A stretch of DNA of 64,000 nucleotides from Alviniconcha marisindica (Eukaryota; Mollusca; Gastropoda; Provannidae). Of the stretch, positions 23,808-34,851 are shown piece by piece (position 1 is the stretch's first letter; each line of letters begins with the position of its first letter). A program made the translations under genes and the position numbers. The stretch covers positions 471,001 through 535,000 of the forward strand of contig JABMCL010001457.1 of NCBI GenBank assembly GCA_018857735.1. The letters are read 5' to 3'. The notes under the pieces were generated by a model. That model saw nothing but the letters and a program-made list of their open reading frames with translations. It did not search any database and was not told the DNA's origin.

Positions 23808-24046
23808 TTAACCCTCTTACTGCCTTTCTGATATCCTGTGATACGATGTCACTGGAACTGGCAAAGTGTTTTCCATCTGCTTATACAGTTATATGTTGTT
23901 GTACAACTTCCTGCTTGAATTCTAGCTGCTCAGCAATTCTTACGAGCAACGAAGTTCTCAAAAGCAGCAATTTTGGTCAGCTTAACCTTTTTTCCATGGA
24001 GGAAACTGCATCAAAAATGCACAATTGTTGGCAGTGAAAGGGTTAA
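23808..24046. mobile_element. piggyBac-type MITE (TTAA target site)
   Basis: The left end TTAACCCTCTTACTGCC is a near-perfect inverted repeat of the right end GGCAGTGAAAGGGTTAA (two mismatches over 17), 239 bp apart. TTAA at both outer edges and a terminus beginning CCCT fit the piggyBac superfamily. There is no transposase, so it is non-autonomous. A solo end of the same family lies at 46776-46791, and the 77-bp array at 53640-54345 carries related ends. Confidence 0.8.
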
Positions 24047-27000
24047 AGGCATGTAGTACTTTCAAGGGGTCATAACCAAGCACTGAAACGGACTGGTGAG
24101 TGCACTACCCTTTCTGGGGGTTTCCCCACTCTCCACACATCTCCAATACAGACCCAGAAAGTGAAGACAGAGAACTTTGAAACTCCACAAACCTACAGCA
24201 TGTGCACGTGGTCTATACTGATCAGGTCTTTGAGCCAAAAATATCACAGTCACCATGAACACAAGGCTATCCTAGCCTAGCTGTCTCCTGCTTTGTATTT
24301 AATCAACTTGCCCCTCCTGCATTTTTTTCATTTTCTCCAGATTTCAGGACAGGTCAGGTGTCTTTCTCTGTGGCACCAGAAGTAGCCAGCTGTCCACAAT
24401 ATTCACTCATTCATATTTTGTCACCTCTGCTTTTCACAAAAACCAGAACACAAAATGGTACATATATATGCCAGTCAAACTTCTGCCCACACAAGCTGCT
24501 GAGACAATAATTGCATGCTTCATCACATCACATTTTCCGCGTGCCAGTGGTCGTGTACCAATGCCACCGTGCAACGCTCCTTCTCATCGCAGCACAGACG
24601 CTTCTCTGCCTGCCAGTCTCACAGTGCATGCCTGTGGACTTTGCTGCACAGGCAGCGTCAATGCAAATGTCAGCACCAAATCAAATCCTGGTCTTATTTA
24701 GTCTGACAACAGCCCTGAGCCAGGCAGACATGTGTTCCAAATGTTGACGAGATCAAACCACACCTTTCTTACCTAGCACCTCACACACACGCACACATGC
24801 CCAAATGTGCGTGCGTACACACACACACACACATACATACACACAGCATACACACAAGCACGCACATATGCAAGCACGCCTGCCCGAACATTCGCATGCA
24901 CACACACACAGACATACACACAGACACAGAGACACACACACAGCATACACACAAGCCAGAACTGGGGATTCTTTTAACATAATTCTACCAGCTAACTGGT
25001 TTGGGTACCCCTAAAAAACAACATATAGAAAAGAAAAGAAACAAATGTCTCTCTTCATTCTCCAGTAGCGGAAGAAACAAAGCCGATGCATGCACACTGA
25101 CCAAGGTTCTCACCCACCCACACACAAAACAGTGCCCAAAAGAAAACATCACCAGTATCCCCACATCTTTCCTTTCTCACATTTTTCACCAAAGAAGGCC
25201 GTTTTCTCAAAGCGGCTGTTTTAAACATGCTATCCTATCATTTCAAACACATGCCACACTTCCATCAAACACTTTCCGTCAAGGCTTTGGTAAAAGCGTA
25301 TATACTTTCAGAAATGTTTTGTAATATATATATCAATTGCTACCAGTTCTTTCCAAAAAAAAGGCCAGCCTGCATCTTGGTAGTCTGAAACCTTTGTCAC
25401 TACCCGACTTATTGTTATGACCGTTCACTCAGGTTTTTATTTAGTTTTTTCCAAGCAAACAGCAACATTTCCTACCACCGAAAACTTTAGACACACTATA
25501 TTATGCCAAATCAGACAAAGTGAGTGTATATTCCTACATGAAAAACAATCCCCCACCAATGCCCACAACAGAAAGAGATGAAGAGGACAATCCACCGCAG
25601 TGTGAAATGCAAATTCATTTCAGAAACAAACCAGTCGCCGAAAGCAAACAGTGGACACAGTAAGTCACATCAAACAGAATGACGCTCAAGCCAAATGATG
25701 CAGACGCTATTGTTTTCCTGACCAAAGTGTCAACATCAAAGTTGCCAGCGTCAAGACAGGGCACAACAGCGAATGCCACGCAGCATCAGCATCAGACGTT
25801 CTGAAGAAGCCTCTTCCTGAGCTCCGCACAGCTGCATCACTGAAATCTCACTCCGCACTGGAACATGCTTCAAGACACATTGGGACCAGTTCATGTCCAG
25901 GTGCCCCACACCAGAGCACCTGCATTCACATTTCGGCACAAGACACACCAGGCAGCCCGCAACAATGAAGCACACACCTCCACATTCCCACACAGACACA
26001 GCTTTGCAAGCTTTACAGATCTTTGCCTTCTGAAATCACTGGTATGGATTTCTACAGATGAAAAGTAGTGTTTAAAGGCCTGGACATGTACAAGATGAAT
26101 CCAAGAGAAGGTTAAAGGTTAAAGTCCTGGTTTGGGGGGGGGGGGGGGGGGGAGGTTAAGAACTCTAAAGCATACAGCTTTGGTTTACTCACTCCACAAT
26201 AATAATCTCTCAAGCCATAAACTCCTCAGCCCCCCTCCCTTTCCGTTTCATGGAAAAGAGAACACTGACAGCTCCAATCCTCCACAATGCAGAATGTCAC
26301 AGAATGTTACACGCAGGCTTTGAACCTGTCAGCAACACACCCTGGTGCTTGGTTAGCCTCAATGTAACACTGCTGATGAGAGGAGGCACAGTGTTTGTGG
26401 GGGGGAGGGGGGGTCAGAGGGATGGGAGGGGGCAGAACACTAACACTCTCTAATGCAGGTCCGTGGACCCCTGATGGCTGTGGATGACCACCCTCCACGT
26501 GACCACTGTCTACTGCCCTTCCCTGGAGACGATCAGTGTCTGGTTTGAAACTCTCTTCCACCTTCCTCACATAACCTTCACCAAACATCCCCCTTCCACT
26601 GAGAACAAGCACTTTTCGTTGATATTTAAGGTGGGTTGACACAACATTTATTGTCATTACATTTTCATGGTGTTGGGAGACACACAGAGGCCTGGCAACT
26701 TGTCATCCAAACTGCGCTTCGTGGAGGAGGGATGTTCGTGTATATATAATGTATATATTCAGTGTTGGAGTTCCCTTGTTCCAACATCAGCTTCTCCAAC
26801 TCTCATCTCTTACAGCAGTTTCATGTTCAGTGTGATCATTTCCTGACAAGTATGATGCATTCTTGCTGTCTGGACACACCGAGCCAGCACGCCAAATTTT
26901 CAGGACTTGAACAGGTTAAATTACTCATCTCTTTTGCTCCTCCGCTCATCATATCATTAGACATTAAAAGTTGGCTCGTAGTTGTAGGTTCAGTCCCCGT

Positions 27001-27429
27001 CCCTAATAAGCCTTAGGGTTTTTGTGGACGTAAAGCAACACTGAACCCTAGGCTCAGTAAGAGTTCTTCTGAAGCAGACTGTCCCAGAATTCGGCCTCTG
27101 TCCCCTCTTTAGCTGGCTGGCCAAGCATCACTATGTACGTGGCAGCAGTACAGCAGCATGGGACGGAAGCGTCAGTCTGCCCACTCCAGGAAAATGCCCC
27201 AGCCTCCCATGGACAGCAGTCCCAGCATCAGGACAATGCAGAAGTTGCTCCTAGCCATGGCCGCTCATAGCAGTTTCCACAGAGATTGCCGCAGACAAAA
27301 AAAGCTAAGTTTCCACTCTCTCCATCTCTCTAATCTAACAGCACCTAACGTTACTGTGTCAAGGCTGTGCTATGTTCCTTTGTTTCCAAAAGATGCAACA
27401 GAATCCTTCTTGCTGGCCCATGTGAAGCA

Positions 27430-27463
<34 letters not shown>

Positions 27464-28270
27464 AAAGTGTACACGGGTCTGTGGGCCTGTGCCACCATTC
27501 ATCATCTTCTGCCTGGGTTGCATGGCATGATGGAGCTTCAAACTGTTCTCCAAGACTCACACCCGACACACTGCCTTGTGAGAACCTCTTGCCCTCACCC
27601 CACCCATCTTCCAACATTCTCTTTCATTTGATCATCTACCTCTAACACACACACACACACACACTCAGCATTCACAGCAAGAAGCAGCTCTCATTTGTTA
27701 CCCTAGCATCGGACACTATCACTTGCACTGGCCAGAATCAAACCTGCTACACAGATTTCCAGCCCTCTCCCAACAATGTACCTCTCCTCCACCAGCTCAC
27801 AAATGAACAAACAAAAAAAAAGGAAGCCATGTGCATGCATGGGGAGGGGGGTGGGGGTGGAGATCAGATTACTCCTTACAAGTTCCACTGTCTCCACCAA
27901 TCACATTTTTGAAAATCAGCGGCTCTCATTCCAGTCTCCTAGTTTGGGAGTGATTACACCACGACAGTTCATAAACCGCAGAAGCAGTCACTCAGGTTTC
28001 TTTAGTCTTCTTTTTTTCATGAAACACAAATGCGAGTAAAACGGAATTGATCTTACAGCTTTTTAAACTCATCTCAATGGCTCTCTCACCACCAAGCTGG
28101 TAAAAAATGCATCCACCGGACAAAAGCAAAAAAAGCTTTGGATTTCATATCTTCAGTCACTGGGCACTGCTGTGCTGTCATAATCAGAAGTTCAACGTCG
28201 AGAAGAACAGCAGGCAGAGCGCACTTCACAAACTCAACACCCCCACCACAGTGGGGCGGAGCAGGGGCTG
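24047..28270 (-). other. Probable MEGF8 3' UTR (proximal part) and intergenic DNA
   Basis: Downstream of the MEGF8 stop on the minus strand no further exon is seen. TTTATT (AATAAA on the minus strand) at 26647-26652 lies 1.6 kb after the stop, and another is at 25436-25441. Contents include CA-rich repeats at 24784-24960, a G run at 26130-26152, a SINE tail at 26985-27047, (CT)n at 27430-27461 and (CA)n at 27643-27664. Confidence 0.45.
26985..27047 (+). mobile_element. SINE 3' tail fragment
   Basis: Reads TCCCTAATAAGCCTTAGGG then TTTTTGTGGACGTAAAGCAA, matching the tail of the SINE at 5605-5931 and the tails at 32411-32600. Confidence 0.7.
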
Positions 28271-29191
28271 TCAGCAGGGGGAGGAGCTGGCTCGCCGCCG
28301 CTGTGTGGGTTTGTGGGCCACCTGCGGGGGCGTGATCCTCATGGTCAGGGTGGAACCCATGCACAGGTGGCAGGGGGCCTGCCACGCCCCCGGCAACTCA
28401 AACAGCACCGTCCCCACCGCCGCCACCCCGTCGTCGGTGGGCTCCACGGCCACGGGCACCACGCTCAGCTGCGGAGTCCTGGGGGGCGGGGCATGGCTGG
28501 GCGACAGTTCCATGGGGTGGTGCAGCCGCAGCATCGGCCGCGACAGCCGCCCCCGCCGGTGGTAGATCGTCGACATGAAGTTGTTCCCCGTACCCCCGAA
28601 CCCAAACCCGAACCCGTCCAGCCCCACCCCAAAGTCGTCGTCCCCGCCGCTCCCGCCAGCGTCGTTGGGCTCCACCAGCACCAGCACCTTGGCGAAGGGG
28701 CGGGAGGCCATGCACTCCATCTCCCGCTCCCGCAGCTGCCGGGAGCGCCGCGCGTCAAACGCCTGCTTCACCTTCCACAGCATTACGCACAGGGCCAGGA
28801 AGAGGAAGAAGCAGGAGAAGAAGACGGAGAAGAAGACGAAGAGGTCGATGTGGGGCTGGTCCTGGCGGAAGTACAGGATGCCGTAGGTTTTGTCCCGGAG
28901 CTGGGGGTCCGTGTTCCCCTGCTGCTGGGAGGCAGGGCTCTCCCGACTCTGCACGATGATGTAGAAGCGGGAGACGCGCAGGTTGTGGTCCTTCTCGGGC
29001 AGGGTGATGACGAGGCGGAACTGCACGTTGCGCACCACCAGGATGGTGTTCTTCTCGCTGATGGTGATGTAGGTGTTCAGGCTGCTGGCCGTGATGTGCT
29101 CAAAGCCGTACTCCCCGAACGCCGAGATGTCGCCCGTGCTACGTCGCTGGCGGGCGCTGGCCTCCACAGGGGGCAGGCTGTTGATGTCCAC
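28271..29191 (-). CDS. MEGF8: MEGF8 terminal exon: juxtamembrane region, TM helix and cytoplasmic tail
   Basis: Acceptor CTGTCCAG; stop TGA at 28271-28273. The 306 residues include RQRRS (residues 14-18 of the exon), a hydrophobic helix [19 protein letters not shown] (117 onward, to about 139), a basic stop-transfer segment, MASRPFAKV (161-169), an acidic/Gly-rich patch [17 protein letters not shown] and a conserved-looking end ([18 protein letters not shown]). MASRPFA is shared by MEGF8 and attractins and is reported to mediate recruitment of MGRN1-type E3 ligases. The exon is strongly GC-rich compared with its surroundings, which produces long meaningless frames on the opposite strand. Confidence 0.95.
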   Translation of the reverse strand: MDINSLPPVEASARQRRSTGDISAFGEYGFEHITASSLNTYITISEKNTILVVRNVQFRLVITLPEKDHNLRVSRFYIIVQSRESPASQQQGNTDPQLRDKTYGILYFRQDQPHIDLFVFFSVFFSCFFLFLALCVMLWKVKQAFDARRSRQLREREMECMASRPFAKVLVLVEPNDAGGSGGDDDFGVGLDGFGFGFGGTGNNFMSTIYHRRGRLSRPMLRLHHPMELSPSHAPPPRTPQLSVVPVAVEPTDDGVAAVGTVLFELPGAWQAPCHLCMGSTLTMRITPPQVAHKPTQRRRASSSPC

Positions 29192-32100
29192 CTGGACAGA
29201 GAACGGTCAGTTCAGAACAGTCATTTCACACACACACTGGCGCCAGTCGGGTTGTTGGCCACTTAGAGAATGGTCAGTTCTGAACATGGTAATTTCACAC
29301 ACACACACACATTGGCACCAGTGAGGTTGTTGGCAACACAGAGAACAGAGTTCAATTCTGAACACGGTCATTTCACTCCCACACTGGCACCAGTGGGGTT
29401 GTTGGCCACTTAGAGAACAGTCAATTCTGAACATGCTGAACATGGTCACTTCACACATGCACTGGCACAATGAGGTGCAAGCAAGCAGAGCTTCAGGTTA
29501 ACACAACACAGGTAACACTGGGAGCTGGCATGCGGCTACCTGAATGGCACAGACATAAAGCATGTTTTCAGACACACGAAAATGGTTGCACACACATAAC
29601 CTCACTGAAAACTAACCCACAACTGCATAATCATAAATATTTTTGCAGTAATTAATCTTTTTTTCTTTTTTCTTTCTTTTTTACAAATTGGCACGTCACA
29701 CAAAAGGTGTGTTGAAATGTGGACACTGTGCACTGAGCAGTCCCTGAAAGAGAACATCCTGGAGACAGACAATGCCACAAAAACTGCAGACCCACCTTGT
29801 ACTGCGGGTCAACGTTGACAGAGTGAATCCCATTCATGCTGTTCACAAACACCTGGAACATATCCTCTCGATTCGAGAAGAACACATCTGCACCTGAATG
29901 CCAGACAAAAAAGAAAGCAAAATATATAGCATACAATTGTAAAGATACAGGCACTGAACTTGAAAGAATGGAATTCCACTGAAAGGACACTCATTCCCAA
30001 AATTCATGCTTCCACATAAATAAACCCTTCACCAAAAAACACGCCATTTAAAGATCAACTTTTGACTCAACTTCCACACCAAAAACTGTTTCCCTTTGAA
30101 GATCACTTTTGTCTTGACCTCAAAGCCAAATCCGCGGTGGGTGGGTGGGGGGCACTTTTACGATCGTTTTTGTCTTGACCTCTAAACCAACCAACCAACC
30201 CCCCCAACCTCCACCCTAGCACCCCTTTTAAGATCACTTTTGTCTTGACATCTGAACTCCCCAAAATGCCCCACTTTTTGTCTCGACTTCTTACAAGTGT
30301 GGTTTCAACGCAGGATCTATCACTGCCCAGTGCCCCACCTCCTTGCGTGACGTCAATGGTGATGCGGATGTCGACATTAAGGTACTTGGGCTGCACGGCG
30401 TAGAAGACGGTCCTGCCAGGCAGCAAGGCAACAGGGTCGTGGAGACAGTCCGTCTGGGAGTTGGGGTCCAGGCAGTACTCCAGGTCCACCTGCATCTGGC
30501 GGTAGCACTGGTGGCCGTTGGTCGGCGTGCCCAGAAAATACTCCTTGCACTGAGAACACTGCAACATCGGACAGAAATAACACTTTGACTCAAAACTGAT
30601 GTTAAATTGTCCGCACACAAATAAATATTCCTTGCACTGAGAACACTGCAACACAGGACAGAAATAACACTGTAACTCAAGACTGATGTTACACTGTCCA
30701 CACACAAATAAACACTCCTTGCACTGAGAGCACTGCAACACAGGACACAAATAACACTGTAACTCAAGACTGATGTTACACTGTCCACACACAAATAAAC
30801 ACTCCTTGCACTGAGAACACTGCAACACGGGACAGAAATAACACTGTAACTCAAGACTGATACTACACTGTTCACATACAAATACTCACTGCCTGAGAAC
30901 ACTGTCAAGCAAGACAGAAAACCTACTGTCCATGCACACAGAAACCAGCCTTTGAAAACACAATCATTAACACTGCTGTCATCCGGCAAAAAACAACAAC
31001 TATACTAACATCTTTATTGATAGAAAATACAGTACAATCTCTGGTATAAAAACAACAACAAAAAAACTTAAATATAAAACAATGTCTCCAAAGAGGACTG
31101 GTCTTCAAGGGCACAAGACTATGTAGTGTAGTGTTTAAAAATGTCTTTCATTAGAGGTGGTCTTTTCATGAAGGGTGGTCTTTTATGGATACAGATATTT
31201 TTAAGAAAGGTGGTCTTTCGAGAAGATGGTCTTTCACAAGGGGTGTTTTTTTATAAGATAGTCTTTCATGCAGGTAAGTCTTTACAAGATAGTCTTTTGT
31301 GCAGGTAAGTCTTTCATGAGGGACAGTCCGTCACGAGGGGTCATCCTTCACAGAGGGTGGTCATTCATGAGGGGTTCCACTGTACCAAGCTGGGCCTAAC
31401 CATGCCCCAAGCAAAATGGCCAGCCAGTGAATGAATAAATTTGTAACTGAACATGCAAAAATCAACACATAAAAAAGGCAACAAAAGACAACTCACCAAT
31501 GAAAATAGATCAACAAACAGACCAGCTTGTATACCAGCCGGACAGAGAGACAAACAGGCAGACACCACAGAGAGACCACCTCACCTGTAGCTGCCAGCAC
31601 TGCAGACCATCTTTAGGCTCACAGTCGGTTTCTGTGTTGTTCTGACAGGCACAGTTCTCTCCCGTCTCCCTGCTGCACTTGTTGCTGTGCCCGTTACACT
31701 GACACCTGCGGGGAGGGGAGAGAAAAAAGAAACTTGTTCACCGCTCTAGCATGTCAGCCCTTAGGAAAAAACAAACAGTAAGTAAGGAAGCTGGTGGATT
31801 TGAACATCCTGTCAATCAAACGCAGCTACCTCAGGACAATCAAACTCATAAGTGTATGCATTTTAACACTCTTCTTCATGAAACCTACAAGATCAGTCCA
31901 AATCCAAATCCAAAACTAAAACATACACACAAGAACATCCAACACAAGCTATCGAAGAGTTCATCTCTTCAATACCTGGGGCAAATACAGCCATTACAAC
32001 ACGACCCAGAGCGAAAAGTAAACACTCAGTTGACTCTCACTCAAAACCGGAGATGGCAGCACAGGTCTGCCAGCACTAGACGGGAGAAAAGCCACACTCA

Positions 32101-33659
32101 GCAAAGCCCAGGAGCCCACCAGGAACAGCAGATGGAAGGAAATGGTTTGCATGCATCTCCCAGACCGCATGATTAAGGGTGCTACCACCTAGCTTCACCT
32201 GCTCTGGCCTCAGCCAGCGAGGGGAGGGACAGTGTGCATGCTGTGCCAGTACACAGACAGGGAGATGGACACGAGCAGCTTCCTGCTATTCCCCTCAGCA
32301 TAGACATTTTCGCAGCATCAACTCGTAGCTTCCTATGACTGCAACAGCAAACACACAAGGCGAGGGAGGCAAATACGATAACAGCAGAGGAAGAGAAGAC
32401 TCCAGAGCAGAGCCCAGGAGCTGTGTGAAAGTCGAGGTGACGTCCTGGGCCCCCCATCCACAATACACCGTCCGGTCTCTGTGGACGTAAAGCAACACCG
32501 AACAGACGGAGCTCAGGAGCTGTGTGAAAGTCGAGGTGGCTGTCCTGGGCCCCTCGTCCCTAATAAGCCTGATGGTTTCTGTGGATGTAAAGCAACACTG
32601 AAATGAAACTGAAGAGGAGTCTCCCCACTCTCTCTGTTCAGCCTGGCGAGGTTCCCTTGCCGGGACAAAACCAAGACTTACGCCATGCATCCCCACGTCT
32701 TGGGTTCTCCCTGCTTGCGGAAATGTCCATCTGTGCACTCCCCACACTTGTCGCCCGTCGTGTTGTGCAAGCAGTTCAGGCACATGGCATCCATCTTGCT
32801 GGGCCCTCGGGACTGCAACTGTCAACACACACACACAGTGAGGTAAACCTATGCTTCTCTAGTCTGATCATGTACCTTTGCTGGAGTTTATGCACCTTGT
32901 ATTTACTTGCATGCCAGGTGTGAGTTACCATAGGCTATTCATTGCTGGACTTTGTTGCTGAGCTCATGTGATGGCTTTTTAGTGTTGATTAACTCCTTTG
33001 TTTATCGCGTCTATACTTCTCTATAAAGCTTTATTATGTAACTATACGTAGGATCTCAATATCTCTCTCTCTCTACACACACACAAACACACACATACAT
33101 ACATGCACACACTTTCTCTATCTCTCCGTCTCTGTCTCCATCTCTCTCTCACACACACACAACATGTTTCTGGATGACCCCTCACCTTCAGAGTGTGCTT
33201 CTGGGATCCCATCATGCGCACTTCATTCTCATCACGACTGACGCACACATCTGTGTGATTGTTACAGAACTGACGACATGGAATACACGGGTCACCGGTC
33301 TTTGGATCACCCACAAAGAATGGGCGACACATCTCACACTGCCTTCCCTGAAGACAGAGAGCAAAACAAGGGCTTAAACAGTAAATCAGCCACAGACATG
33401 GTTGCTATCAATATCTAATTATATAGAGTGCATGAATGTGGTGTGTATGCTAGTGTAGTGTAATGTAGTGTGTGTGTGCATGCGTGCGTGTGTGCGTGCA
33501 TGCTTGCATGCGTGTGTGCGTGCGTGGGTTAGAGTGAGTGAGTGAGTGAGTGAGTGAGTGAGTGAGTGTGTGTGTGTGTGTGTGTGTGTGCGTGGTGTGT
33601 GTGTGTGGTGAGTGAGTGTGAGTGAGTGAGTGAGTGTGTGGTGTGTGTGTGTGTGTGTG

Positions 33660-33726
<67 letters not shown>

Positions 33727-33749
33727 TGTGTGAGTGAGTGAGTGAGTGA

Positions 33750-33807
<58 letters not shown>

Positions 33808-34811
33808 GCATGTGCGTGTGTGCATTCATCTGACCAATTTTGTCCCCAGATTGAAATGAAGCAAAGCGTACACATATTTCAAAGAGAACCCGTTTGGAAC
33901 CACCACAGTTCAGTGTCAACCGATTCCTGCCACATCAATGAGTGCAGTCTGTGTGGCCGGATGACAACTGTCAATAACTGACACACACAGGTCAGCTTCA
34001 TCCCCTGTCTCTGACATTATCTAAAATCACAACAGCTGGAACCAGGCACAGAATTTGGACAAGGGAGGAGAATGGAAATGAATCTGACCAAAAATGAAAA
34101 AAGAGAAATAGCCCGCCACCTTTACCAGCAGCTACTGCGACAGGGACAGTCTCAACAAGGGGCATCATCACCCGAGAGGACAGTCATTCAACAAGAGGGG
34201 TCATCACCCGAGAGGACAGTCATTCAACAAGGGGCATCATCACCCGAGAGGACAGTCATTCAACAAGGGGCATCATCACCCGAGAGGACAGTCATTCAAC
34301 AAGGGGCATCATCACCCGAGAGGACAGTCATTCAACAAGGGGCATCATCACCAGAGAGGACAGTCATTCAACAAGAGGTGTCATCATCGGAGAGGACAGT
34401 CATTCAACAAGGGGCATCATCACCAGAGAGGACAGTCATTCAACAAGGGGCATCATCACCCGAGAGGACAGTCATTCAACAAGGGGCATCATCACCCGAG
34501 AGGACAGTCATTCAACAAGGGGCATCATCACCAGAGAGGACAGTCATTCAACAAGAGGTGTCATCATCGGAGAGGACAGTCATTCAACAAGGGGCCGCAT
34601 CATCACACAGGACAGTCATTCAACAAGGGGCATCATCAATCAGAGAGGACAGTCATTCAGCAAGGGGCCTCATCAATCAGAGCAGATTCCAGCGACAGGC
34701 AGATGCCAAATAGATTCTCTGACTTGTGTCCACACTGTTGAAGTTTTGTTATATGTATTTATAAACTTGTAAATGTCATTTTGTATTCCAAAGGTTAGCG
34801 GCCACATCCAA

Positions 34812-34851
<40 letters not shown>

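Noticed and set aside
28313..29266. Long plus-strand open frame of 317 residues
   Set aside because: It lies opposite the GC-rich terminal MEGF8 exon, has no recognisable domain, and is explained by GC-rich codon composition of the real minus-strand exon.
33419..33919. His/Thr-rich minus-strand frames
   Set aside because: Translations of the GT/GTGA microsatellite.
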